Positions 42,424-48,985 of a DNA stretch of 48,985 bases are shown one piece after another. Origin of the DNA: Marinobacter xestospongiae (GTDB taxonomy: Bacteria > Pseudomonadota > Gammaproteobacteria > Pseudomonadales > Oleiphilaceae); NCBI RefSeq assembly GCF_023156385.1, contig NZ_JAKZAK010000035.1, positions 1-48,985 of the forward strand, given 5' to 3'. Numbering within the stretch: position 1 is the first letter of the stretch; the number at the start of each line of letters is the position of its first letter. Below the pieces are notes generated by a model. That model saw only the letters and a program-made list of their open reading frames with translations, ran no database searches and was not told the origin of the DNA. The position numbers were made by a program, and so were the translations under genes.

Positions 42424-42474
42424 TTGACATGATGCCCATCATACGAAATACTATTTCACATGATGGGCATCATG
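42424..42474 (+). promoter_or_regulatory. tetR promoter with twin inverted operators
   Basis: TTGACA (42424-42429) and TACTAT (42449-42454) form a promoter with 19-base spacing. CATGATGCCCATCAT (42428-42442) and its exact reverse complement (42460-42474) lie 17 bases apart; each is itself a near-palindrome ATGATG-nn-CATCAT. One site covers the -35/spacer, the other the expected transcription start, a classic two-site repression layout. Confidence 0.75.
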
Positions 42475-42484
42475 GGACACCGGC

Positions 42485-43084
42485 ATGCAGACTCGATTGG
42501 AAAAGAAACAGGAATCCAGGCGCAGAATTCTTCAATCCGCCTCGAAACGACTTCGTCGAGAAGGTTTAAATGGTGCAGGTGTGGCATCGGTTATGGACGA
42601 TGCCGGGCTTACCCACGGCGCATTTTATTCCCACTTCAGGAACAAAGGTGAGTTAGCAAGAGCCGCCCTTGAAGAGGCCTTGTTGCATAATCGAAAACGC
42701 TGGACGGGGAAATGGCGCGACGGCTCCTGGTCGAAGCATCTCTCTCGCTTGGCAAGTCGCTATCTCACCACCAAACACAGAGATAATCCAGAAGACGGAT
42801 GCGCCCTCGCCGCACTATGTTCGGAGGCTGCACGTAGCGACCCGGATTTCCAGCAAGCCTATGAAACTGAGTTGCTAAAAACCCTCCGCGCAATTGGTGG
42901 GGACATTGAAGCTGATATCGAAGGCCAAAAACGTGATGACGTCCTTGCGTTCTTCTCGTTGGTGGTCGGCGCGATAGCGCTCTCGCGGGCCGTATCCTCA
43001 GAACAGCTCTCCAATGACATCCTCGAGTCGGCAAAGGAAGCAGCCGGTAAACTCGTGTCTGGAGAGATAAAAAATGAGCATTAA
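42485..43084 (+). CDS. TetR-family regulator
   Basis: A 199-residue TetR protein: RRRILQSASKRLRREGLNGAGVASV, then AGLTHGAFYSHFRNKGELARAAL for the helix-turn-helix (about 13-58), with a C-terminal domain containing DGCALAALCSEAARSDPDFQQA as in the TetR subgroup near AcuR/NemR-like proteins. The twin operators just upstream suggest it represses itself; the YdcZ gene 72 bases downstream is a probable co-target. The preceding reductase operon ends 77 bases before and could also be affected. Confidence 0.9.
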   Translation: MQTRLEKKQESRRRILQSASKRLRREGLNGAGVASVMDDAGLTHGAFYSHFRNKGELARAALEEALLHNRKRWTGKWRDGSWSKHLSRLASRYLTTKHRDNPEDGCALAALCSEAARSDPDFQQAYETELLKTLRAIGGDIEADIEGQKRDDVLAFFSLVVGAIALSRAVSSEQLSNDILESAKEAAGKLVSGEIKNEH

Positions 43085-43156
43085 TCGCCCTCTACTTCGC
43101 AGAAACCACTCCCCTGAAGATCAAATTGCCTACTTCCATAAAACGAGCGCAGGACT

Positions 43157-43621
43157 ATGAACAATTACGTTTTGTATTCGATCGTCATGCTGGTCGCTGG
43201 CATCGGGATTCCGGTCATGGCGACGCTAAATGGTGGACTGGGAGCAAAACTCCAAAGTCCAACGCTGGCCGCGACCATTCTTTTTTTCGTCGGCCTTGTT
43301 TGCGCACTCGCCTATTTGCTTTTGACTGAAGGCTTGCCGGGAAGGGTCTATCAGCCAGATACCCCTATTTATTATTATTTTGGCGGTTTCTTCGTACTCT
43401 TTTACATTTTGACGATTACCTGGATAGCGCCCAGGTTCGGTATTTCCAATGCCATTGCCTTCGTTCTCTTGGGCCAACTGATCGCAATGAGTCTAATTGA
43501 CCATTTTGGACTGATGGGGGCCCAGAAATTCAGTATTGATAGCCAAAGGCTTGCAGGCTTGGTTTGCATGGTTTTTGGTGTTTTCCTTGTGTTAAACAAA
43601 ACCACGCCGGGGACTAACTGA
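43157..43621 (+). CDS. YdcZ/DUF606-family small DMT protein
   Basis: A 154-residue membrane protein with five hydrophobic segments, the size and pattern of the DUF606 (YdcZ) branch of drug/metabolite transporters: VLYSIVMLVAGIGIPVMATLNGGLGAKLQSP at the front, then PIYYYFGGFFVLFYILTITWIAPRFG, AIAFVLLGQLIAMSLIDHFG and LVCMVFGVFLVLNK. It probably pairs as a dimer to form an exporter. It lies downstream of tetR on the same strand. Between it and the decayed MFS copy the 285 bases hold only the repeat family. Confidence 0.87.
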   Translation: MNNYVLYSIVMLVAGIGIPVMATLNGGLGAKLQSPTLAATILFFVGLVCALAYLLLTEGLPGRVYQPDTPIYYYFGGFFVLFYILTITWIAPRFGISNAIAFVLLGQLIAMSLIDHFGLMGAQKFSIDSQRLAGLVCMVFGVFLVLNKTTPGTN

Positions 43622-43768
43622 TTCTTTTCCCAAGGGTGTCCTATCTCGGTGACAATAAGCTGCTTCGGATTTAACTGCCTCCTCAGCCTTTGATTAGGCA
43701 GGTCCTGTTTCGTTCCAAGGTCTCACCAGATTAGAGGTCGTTACTTTTCATTTTTGGTGGACGCCAGA

Positions 43769-43909
43769 TTTAGTACTTTGCGTGGAAACCTAAACGAGCA
43801 CCCTATTCTAGAATTTACTTTAAGTTTGTTTAGCACTTTGCGTGGAATTTGGTGGGTAAGTCACTGATATTATGCTGCAGTAATTTAGTACTTTCTTTGG
43901 TCGTCTACC
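43769..43909 (+). repeat. Three spaced copies of the TTTAGnACTTT repeat
   Basis: TTTAGTACTTTGCGTGGAA (43769-43787), TTTAGCACTTTGCGTGGAA (43829-43847) and the 26-bp copy at 43884-43909 stand 60 and 55 bases apart, all in the same orientation. The last copy ends where homology to the MFS gene begins. Evenly spaced direct repeats at the edge of a truncated segment resemble transposase-binding arrays at transposon ends, but no transposase is visible in the window. Confidence 0.6.
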
Positions 43910-44916
43910 TGTCCTTACTGCACTAACAGGACGCTGGAATCGAAAGTGGGTTCTGCTATCCCTGATGAGTCTTTTCATCATCGGTAATGTGCTTGCGTGG
44001 ATGGCCCCAAATTACGCCTCGCTAATGACCGCTAGAATCCTGACGGGGCTCGCCCACGGTGTGTTCTTCTCAATTGGCTCAACGATTGCGACCAGTCTTG
44101 TTTCAAAAGACAAAGAGGCCAGCGCAATAGCCATCATGTTTACCGGCCTGACGGTGGCACTGGTTACAGGCGTTCCTCTGGGCACGTTTATCGGGCAAAC
44201 CTTTGGCTGGCGCGCTACGTTCCTGACTGTGGCTGTGCTTGGCGCAATCGCCTTAGTCGTCAGCTGCCTTCCTTGTGCCCAAAAACCTGAAACAATCAGC
44301 CCCAGCTACCCTGCGCCGACAGATTGAGGTCATTACTCATCCCAGACTGTTGCTCGTATACGCAATGACCGCAGTCGGCTATGGCGGCACCTTCACCGCA
44401 TTCACCTACCTCACGCCCATTCTGGAGCATGTGACTGGGTTTGCTTCTGGCGTCGTCAGTATCTTGCTACTGATTTATGGCGTTTCCGTAGCGACCGGCA
44501 ACATCTGGGGAGGAAAGCTGGCAGACCGTCTTGGGCCGACTTCAGCCCTGTACATTATCTTTGGCGGCCTCGCAGCGATCCTGTTTGCGCTCACATTTAG
44601 CGCCTACAACCCCATTGCAGCCGTCATCACGTTACTGGTTTGGGGCGGTTTTGCATTTGGCAACGTACCTGGATTGCAGGTCTATGTGGTGCAGCTGGCC
44701 GAGCGATATACCCCGCACTCCGTCGATGTTGCATCGGGCTTGAATATCGCAGCTTTCAACATCGGTATTGCAGGCGGCGCCTGGCTTGGCGGCCACGTAG
44801 TCGAAGGCATGAGTTTGATGAATACGCCCTGGATCGGCGGCATTATCGTCCTGAGTGCGCTTCTGCTGACGCGGATTTCAACATCGCTGGACAATCGTCA
44901 AACAGCAACCGCATAA
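43907..44916 (+). pseudogene. Decayed MFS transporter, diverged copy of 38470-39642
   Basis: The frame matches the intact MFS protein from its Pro56 onward (PVLTALTGRWNRK, then LLSLMSLFI). The first 55 residues are missing because the segment begins right after the repeat at 43884-43909. A frameshift lies between 44262 and 44275: the first part reads to GAIALV and the rest resumes one frame over at PKNLKQSAPATLRRQIEV and runs to the normal end. Most base differences from the intact gene are silent, so this copy diverged under selection before breaking. Confidence 0.92.
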
Positions 44917-44925
44917 GGCGTGAGT

Positions 44926-44945
44926 GGCCTCCCGAACGGGAGGCC
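44926..44945 (+). other. Intercistronic hairpin, second copy
   Basis: GGCCTCCC pairs with GGGAGGCC around GAAC (a ninth pair, G with C, can form inside). Relative to the copy at 39667-39684, a C-G pair has become T-A, so pairing is kept. It lies between the two decayed genes as in the intact operon. Confidence 0.75.
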
Positions 44946-44959
44946 CAGAGAGGTCTGTT

Positions 44960-45080
44960 ATGACTATTTCAAAGTTGACTTCAGAGCCATTGACCGTTGG
45001 CCTTGAACTGCCCTTGGATAATGACTGAGTGAGAGAATACCAACGCTTCCGAATGTTTGAGACTTTTGGGCCCGAAGGTC
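44960..45080 (+). pseudogene. Remnant of a luciferase-like monooxygenase gene
   Basis: The first 22 codons (ISKLTSEPLTVGLELPLDND after the start) match the front of the intact gene at 39698. The next codon is TGA where the intact gene has TGG, and recognisable similarity fades after QRFRMFETFGP near 45080. The rest of the gene is absent. Confidence 0.88.
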
Positions 45081-45523
45081 GCAAAGCGAACGTTCAGACG
45101 GATCGACCGAAAATTACCTGCAGAGAGATTCAGCCTCTTTTAAAGAATGTTCGCAGGGAGGCGGGAACTAACCGAGCGATATATGGCACAATCCATGCGT
45201 TCCGGCAACTGCCAAGTTATGCCGGATAAAGTCGAAGAATGCCAGTGAGTTGGCAGGGATTCCGGAGGAACGTGACCGATGATTCCGGAAAACTACCCGA
45301 GACCGGTCACGATGCGCCGGAATATGCAATGAACGCTCAGCTTCTGGCCGCCGCCTATGCCGGTGGAGGCGAATACGCTGGCAACCATTTTCACTTCCTC
45401 TTCCTGTATGTTTGCGTTGTCGGAATCGCCCTTTAGGCGGGCGATCCAGCCACTCAATAATCCCATTGGAGCGTCTCCGACAACCGTAGTTCAGACGCAT
45501 GGTTTCGGCCACCGCCGTCGCTT
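45081..45523. other. Gene-free stretch, possible old insertion-sequence debris
   Basis: I see no supportable gene in these 443 bases. GATTCCGGA occurs at 45258-45266 and 45281-45289, next to GTGACCG and GACCGGTCACG, and related CCGGAAT words follow. Repeated blocks of this kind remind me of the ends of IS21-type elements, but there is no transposase reading frame, so this stays a weak suggestion. The frames here are short and unlike any family. Confidence 0.35.
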
Positions 45524-46222
45524 TCAGGCCACATCCACCAGGACAATTTCGCTGTCCTCAGAAGCGGTGACCTGCAATCGCTCCTCGTCACAAATCGCGA
45601 CGCCGTCGCCCGCCGAGGCCGCCACGCCGTTTACCATGATTTTCCCCGTCGCCGGCACCAGGTACACCTTGCGTCCCTTCGCAATGGCGTATTCGGCGCT
45701 GTGTCCGGCCTGAAGGGTTGCCGCTGCGAGGCGGGCGTTGGTGCGGATGGTCAGAGCTTCGGTATCTTCGGTAAAACCGCTGGCCAGAGTGACAAAAGCG
45801 CCGCTGCGATTGCCTTTGGGGAACGGCCGGGTGCCCCAGGCCGGCGGCAAGCAGGTTTCAGTGGGGATGATCCAGATCTGGAAGATCTGGGTGGTTTCGT
45901 TTTCCAGGTTCATTTCGCTATGGGCAATGCCAGTGCCGGCGCTCATCACCTGCACATCGCCGGCTTCGGTGCGGCCGCGGTTACCGAGGGTGTCCTCGTG
46001 GGTAATGGCGCCCTTGCGAACATAGGTGATGATTTCCATGTCGCGGTGCGGGTGGCGTGGGAATCCCGAGTGTGGCGCGATGGTGTCGTCATTCCAGACT
46101 CGGAGATTCCCCCAGTGCATACGCCTGGGATCGTAATATTCCGCGAACGAGAAATGGTGGCGGGTATCAAGCCAGCCATGTTTGGCACCACCCAGTTCGT
46201 TAAAAGGTCTGAGCTCAATCAT
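45524..46222 (-). CDS. Pirin-family protein (YhhW-like)
   Basis: A 232-residue bicupin pirin. All four metal ligands are present: His57 and His59 in PRHPHRDMEI, His101 and Glu103 in TGIAHSEMN. HHFSFAEYYDPRRMHWGNLRV is the usual opening. Bacterial pirins such as YhhW can act as quercetin dioxygenases; others bind regulators. AGGAG precedes ATG 46222 by eight bases. It follows the MDR gene by 16 bases and is the last gene of the doxX-MDR-pirin transcript. Confidence 0.93.
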   Translation of the reverse strand: MIELRPFNELGGAKHGWLDTRHHFSFAEYYDPRRMHWGNLRVWNDDTIAPHSGFPRHPHRDMEIITYVRKGAITHEDTLGNRGRTEAGDVQVMSAGTGIAHSEMNLENETTQIFQIWIIPTETCLPPAWGTRPFPKGNRSGAFVTLASGFTEDTEALTIRTNARLAAATLQAGHSAEYAIAKGRKVYLVPATGKIMVNGVAASAGDGVAICDEERLQVTASEDSEIVLVDVA

Positions 46223-46238
46223 TTCAGAAACTCCTGTG

Positions 46239-47198
46239 TCATGGGATCAGGACCACCTTTTCGGAGCCGACCTGGTCAAGCTTTTGATAGGCAGCAATAG
46301 CATTTGAAAGCGGTAGCTCGATAAACGTGCCGGGGAGCGGAATGGCATCCTCGAAGGCAGCCGCTATGCGCTCCAGCATCCTCGCGCACTCCTCCAGGCT
46401 GTACAGCAGTGAGTTGACACCTATGATGGAGCCGCCCCGGCGATAAAGGTCAAGGACCGGGGTGCTGACCAGCCCGTCTGCCGGTGCTGCAATGACTGCA
46501 ATCCGACCGAACGGCGCCAGGGCGTTAATCGCCGCCCCGAGCCAGTGTCCTGTGGTGTCGAAGATGACCTCGGGCGAGTTCTGTTCGAATCTGTCCCGCG
46601 CCTGCTCAGCGAGCCGGTCTTCACCCTGCAACTCAAAGGCTGTGACACCCTGGCTACCCAGCTCCTGAACAACCTCTGCGCGCCTTGCTCCCACTACAAC
46701 ACTGGCTCCCCTGGTCTGGGCCAGCGCCTGAGCAGCTCTGGCGACAGCCCCGGCACCGAGAATCAGTACACGGGTTCCAGTTCCCACCTTGCTTCGCTCC
46801 AGGGCATCCCATGCGGTGATAAACGGGACGCCGATGGTGGCCGCCTGGGCAAAGGTGAGCGACTCTGGCTTGAGCGCGATGGCATTGACAGGGACAGCCA
46901 CGTACTGCGCGTGGCAGCCGTCCCGGGTAAAACCAAAGCCCTTGCCAGTGCCGCCCCAGACCGCTTTACCCAGCAGTTCTTGCGGCCCCTCCACGACAAC
47001 CCCGGAAAAATCCCGACCGGGAATACGCGGCACCGTGGTGTAGGGAAAGCGCCCAAGGACATTCTTTACGTCACTGGGATTGAGGCCCGCTGCCCGAACC
47101 TCAACAAGAACTTCCCCGGCTACCGGTACCGGCCTGGGCACGTCGCGTAACTGCAACGAATCCAGTGTGCCGGTGGATGAAAATTGCAAAGCTTGCAT
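46239..47198 (-). CDS. MDR-family zinc-free dehydrogenase/reductase
   Basis: A 319-residue medium-chain reductase: LDSLQLRDVPRPVPVAGEVL at the front, LNPSDVKNVLGRFPYTTVPRIPGRDFSGVVVEGP, the cofactor loop RVLILGAGAVARAAQALAQT and a closing AIAAYQKLDQVGSEKVVL. The Rossmann glycines are GAGAVA, slightly looser than the usual GxGxxG, and no zinc ligands are visible. ATG 47198 has GAGG eight bases upstream; a GTG one codon earlier is possible. It sits between doxX (39 bases upstream) and pirin (16 bases downstream) on the same strand. Confidence 0.9.
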   Translation of the reverse strand: MQALQFSSTGTLDSLQLRDVPRPVPVAGEVLVEVRAAGLNPSDVKNVLGRFPYTTVPRIPGRDFSGVVVEGPQELLGKAVWGGTGKGFGFTRDGCHAQYVAVPVNAIALKPESLTFAQAATIGVPFITAWDALERSKVGTGTRVLILGAGAVARAAQALAQTRGASVVVGARRAEVVQELGSQGVTAFELQGEDRLAEQARDRFEQNSPEVIFDTTGHWLGAAINALAPFGRIAVIAAPADGLVSTPVLDLYRRGGSIIGVNSLLYSLEECARMLERIAAAFEDAIPLPGTFIELPLSNAIAAYQKLDQVGSEKVVLIP

Positions 47199-47237
47199 CA
47201 CATCAACCTCGAAAATTGGGTGTGGCTCAGTAAACCT

Positions 47238-47681
47238 TTACTTGCCGCTACTGAGTGCGCGATCCAGCGAAAAGCTGCCGCCGCCGCTGAATGCCAGGGC
47301 GACCGATATGGCCAGCAGAGAGAGGCCAAACTCATAACCGTTGTTACTCATGAACAACCCATTTGAGATATGAACGGTCAGGATCGCGACGATCATCGTG
47401 AACGCCAATACGACGGCTGCTGGCCGGGTCAGCAGGCCAATCAGTAAGGCAATGCCGCCAAAGAATTCTGCGCTGCCCGCTCCAAGCGCCATTAGGAAGC
47501 CAGGCTCCAGGCCAATGGAGGCCATCCACTGCCCGGTGCCTTCCAGTCCGTAGCCGCCAAAGCTACCAAACAGCTTCTGGGCCCCATGGGCGACAAAAAT
47601 GATGCCGGCGGGAATGCGCAGCGCAAGGCCGGCCAGGCTGTTGTCGGTAGACAGTACGCGATTGATAAAGGTGTTATTCAT
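47238..47681 (-). CDS. DoxX-family membrane protein
   Basis: The product (147 residues) has four hydrophobic helices with the DoxX signatures LALRIPAGIIFVAHGAQKLFGSFGGYGLEG, GSAEFFGGIALLIGLLTRPAAVVLAFTMIVAI and GYEFGLSLLAISVALAFSGGG. DoxX-type proteins are linked with thiosulfate:quinone oxidoreductases or with membrane redox complexes, but many are of unknown role. GGAGG precedes the ATG. It is the first gene of doxX-MDR-pirin and diverges from lysR 47794. Confidence 0.9.
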   Translation of the reverse strand: MNNTFINRVLSTDNSLAGLALRIPAGIIFVAHGAQKLFGSFGGYGLEGTGQWMASIGLEPGFLMALGAGSAEFFGGIALLIGLLTRPAAVVLAFTMIVAILTVHISNGLFMSNNGYEFGLSLLAISVALAFSGGGSFSLDRALSSGK

Positions 47682-47744
47682 GGTAGTTCCTCCAGTTTTT
47701 GTCAGTGCTCTTGATCGATGGAACTACTATAGTTGACGTATTTT

Positions 47745-47782
47745 GGAACAAATAGCGGAACAAATTGACCTGACTGATCAGG
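47745..47782. promoter_or_regulatory. Direct repeats and palindrome between doxX and lysR
   Basis: GGAACAAAT stands at 47745-47753 and 47757-47765, 12 bases apart, and CCTGA-CTGA-TCAGG is a dyad at 47769-47782. They lie in the 112-base divergent gap and are candidate LysR sites by position. Confidence 0.5.
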
Positions 47783-47793
47783 ATTACTGAACT

Positions 47794-48735
47794 ATGATTT
47801 CGCCCATTACCCTGGATGCCTTGCGAACATTGGATGCCATAGAGCGCCGCCATAGCTTTGCGGCCGCTGCCGAGGAGCTGTACCGGGTTCCATCAGCGGT
47901 GTCCTACACTATCAACAAGCTGGAGGAGGACCTTGGGGTTGCCTTGTTTGACCGCAGTCGACGTAAAGCAGAGCTAACCCCGATCGGCCGTTTGGTCCTG
48001 ACGCAGGGCAGGCATATCCTGAAAGCTACCGATGAGTTGACGGCGCTGGCTCGCCAGGCCGCTGACGGCTGGGAAGCGGAACTTCGGATCTGCGTTGACA
48101 GCGTGCTGAGCTGCGACCCGGTCTTTGAGCTCATTGAGGCTTTTCAATGCATACAGCCCAGGACAGAAATACGGCTCAGCGAGGAGGTTCTTGGCGGGAG
48201 CTGGGATGCTCTGAATGACGGGCGCTGTGATCTGGTGATCGGCGCGGAGGGCGCGCCGCCTGCTCAAGGGTTCGGGGTTCAGTCACTGGGGCAGGTAGTA
48301 TTCGAGTTTGCGGTGGCAGCCGGTCATCCTTTGACGGAACTGCCGGCACCCTTGTCACCGAATGCGATTCAGGATTATCCCACGGTCGTCGTGGCGGACA
48401 GCTCACGACATCTATCCACTCGTTCCTCAGGGCTCTTGGATGGCCGTAGTCGCATTATTGTGCCCTCGATCGAGCGTAAAATAGAAGCTCAGTGCAAGGG
48501 GCTTGGTGTCGGCTTCCTGCCGCGTCACCGAATCACACAAGAGCTGGCTGAAGGAAAACTAGTACTTCTCCCACTGGATGTGCCACGCCCCCCCGTAGAG
48601 ATATCGGTTGCCTGGCAACGCAGCAACACCGGCAAGGGGCTCAAGTGGTTCGTCGACCACCTTAATAAGATGCAGTTTGACGCCGACCGGGGCATCCTGC
48701 CGGAAAATCCCACACAAGCAGGAGAGAAGCGATGA
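47794..48735 (+). CDS. LysR-family regulator of doxX-MDR-pirin
   Basis: A 313-residue LysR protein: ISPITLDALRTLDAIERRHSF, helix-turn-helix FAAAAEELYRVPSAVSYTIN (about residues 21-40), LEEDLGVALFDRSRRKAELT, and a complete effector domain ending VAWQRSNTGKGLKWFVDHL. It diverges from the doxX operon and most likely controls it. Its stop overlaps by four bases (ATGA) with the start of a broken second pirin gene. Confidence 0.93.
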   Translation: MISPITLDALRTLDAIERRHSFAAAAEELYRVPSAVSYTINKLEEDLGVALFDRSRRKAELTPIGRLVLTQGRHILKATDELTALARQAADGWEAELRICVDSVLSCDPVFELIEAFQCIQPRTEIRLSEEVLGGSWDALNDGRCDLVIGAEGAPPAQGFGVQSLGQVVFEFAVAAGHPLTELPAPLSPNAIQDYPTVVVADSSRHLSTRSSGLLDGRSRIIVPSIERKIEAQCKGLGVGFLPRHRITQELAEGKLVLLPLDVPRPPVEISVAWQRSNTGKGLKWFVDHLNKMQFDADRGILPENPTQAGEKR

Positions 48736-48958
48736 GCACACACTCAACCAAACCGGACGAGGCTTTTCAGCAGGACTGCGTGAAGCCTGAGGGATACAGA
48801 GCGGTCGAGCTATTGATCGAGCCGCTCGCCGGAGATATCGGTGGTTTCATGGTCAGGAGGCTGCTCCCGACCCGACAAAGGCGAGATACTGCATCGCGAC
48901 TCCGTTGGCAGGGCGGTCTCCAACTCCAAGTGCAACACCCCGGGTTAATGAACGCCTG
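48732..48958 (+). pseudogene. Broken second pirin-family gene
   Basis: The first part (GYRAVELLIEPLAGDIGGFM, then VRRLLPTRQRR) matches the front of pirins, which begin with an IGGF-VRR-LP block. The expected next segment with the metal-binding histidines is missing; instead, one frame over, GEILHRDSVG appears, which belongs about 40 residues further on in pirins. A deletion plus frameshift at about 48883 explains both. It differs in subtype from the intact pirin at 45524 and its start overlaps the lysR stop, as a former co-transcribed gene. Confidence 0.8.
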
Positions 48959-48985
48959 ACGGCGCTTCCTGGGTTCGCTTGATCA

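Noticed and set aside
43769..43909. CRISPR array
   Set aside because: Only three imperfect copies with unequal ends and spacing of 55-60 bases, no cas gene, and a fourth copy 43 kb away.
44275..44916. A separate 213-codon MFS gene
   Set aside because: It is the downstream half of the frameshifted MFS copy and lacks the first half of the fold.
45168..45512. 114-codon leftward frame in the empty stretch
   Set aside because: Its Arg-rich, low-complexity translation resembles no protein and it lacks a start context.
45701..46300. 199-codon open frame opposite pirin
   Set aside because: The leftward pirin has all metal ligands and a good ribosome binding site; the mirror frame has neither.

Overview
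The window reads as chromosomal DNA of a Gram-negative bacterium, most likely a gammaproteobacterium of the marine, Marinobacter-like kind. The basis is two tripartite-type RND pumps, an LpxR-type outer-membrane protein, many LysR regulators each next to a small redox enzyme, and GC-moderate codon use. The genus is inference; no rRNA, tRNA, origin, CRISPR array or intact transposase is visible.

Layout. 1-960: remnant of a GMC (cholesterol-oxidase-like) gene and a 26-bp repeat seen again near 43.9 kb. 0.96-5.8 kb: autoregulated tetR-adaptor-RND permease operon without an outer-membrane factor. 5.9-8.6 kb: thioesterase, marR and an MFS transporter, with the same TCTTGCATGCAAGA palindrome on both sides of marR. 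8.7-14.5 kb: tetR-phyH pair, LysR, exported DJ-1/PfpI protein, Old Yellow Enzyme, LysE exporter and a conserved unknown. 14.6-18.7 kb: leftward PEP-mutase-like lyase, truncated NTF2-like, VOC and DUF5131 genes opposite a GlxA-type AraC regulator, then a decayed second lysE. 18.7-24.5 kb: complete MexEF-OprN-like pump operon. 24.6-31.6 kb: flavodoxin/NTF2 fusion reductase, LysR genes, small kinase, thioredoxin, LpxR-like protein and a short exported protein with a perfectly duplicated 13-residue motif.

31.7-38.4 kb: quinone oxidoreductase, a deletion scar that removed the 5' ends of a divergent dehydrogenase/LysR pair, DUF4437 cupin, EamA exporter, LysR/VOC pair and another LysR. 38.4-43.6 kb: an apparent four-gene operon (MFS, luciferase-like monooxygenase, MDR reductase, aldo/keto reductase) divergent from that LysR, then tetR with twin operators and a YdcZ protein. 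43.6-45.1 kb: a decayed, diverged second copy of the MFS/monooxygenase junction. 45.5-49 kb: doxX-MDR-pirin operon divergent from a LysR gene, followed by a broken second pirin.

As a system, the region is a densely regulated accessory block: one local regulator per one to four flavin, NAD(P)H or metal enzymes or exporters, consistent with sensing, reducing and exporting small electrophilic or aromatic compounds (inference). It has been reshaped by duplication, truncation and deletion: at least seven gene remnants are present. The observations I would follow first are the duplicated 13-residue motif protein (30344-30595), the intercistronic hairpin with compensatory changes (39667 and 44926), the repeat family at 831 and 43.8 kb, and the paired operators around marR and upstream of the third tetR.
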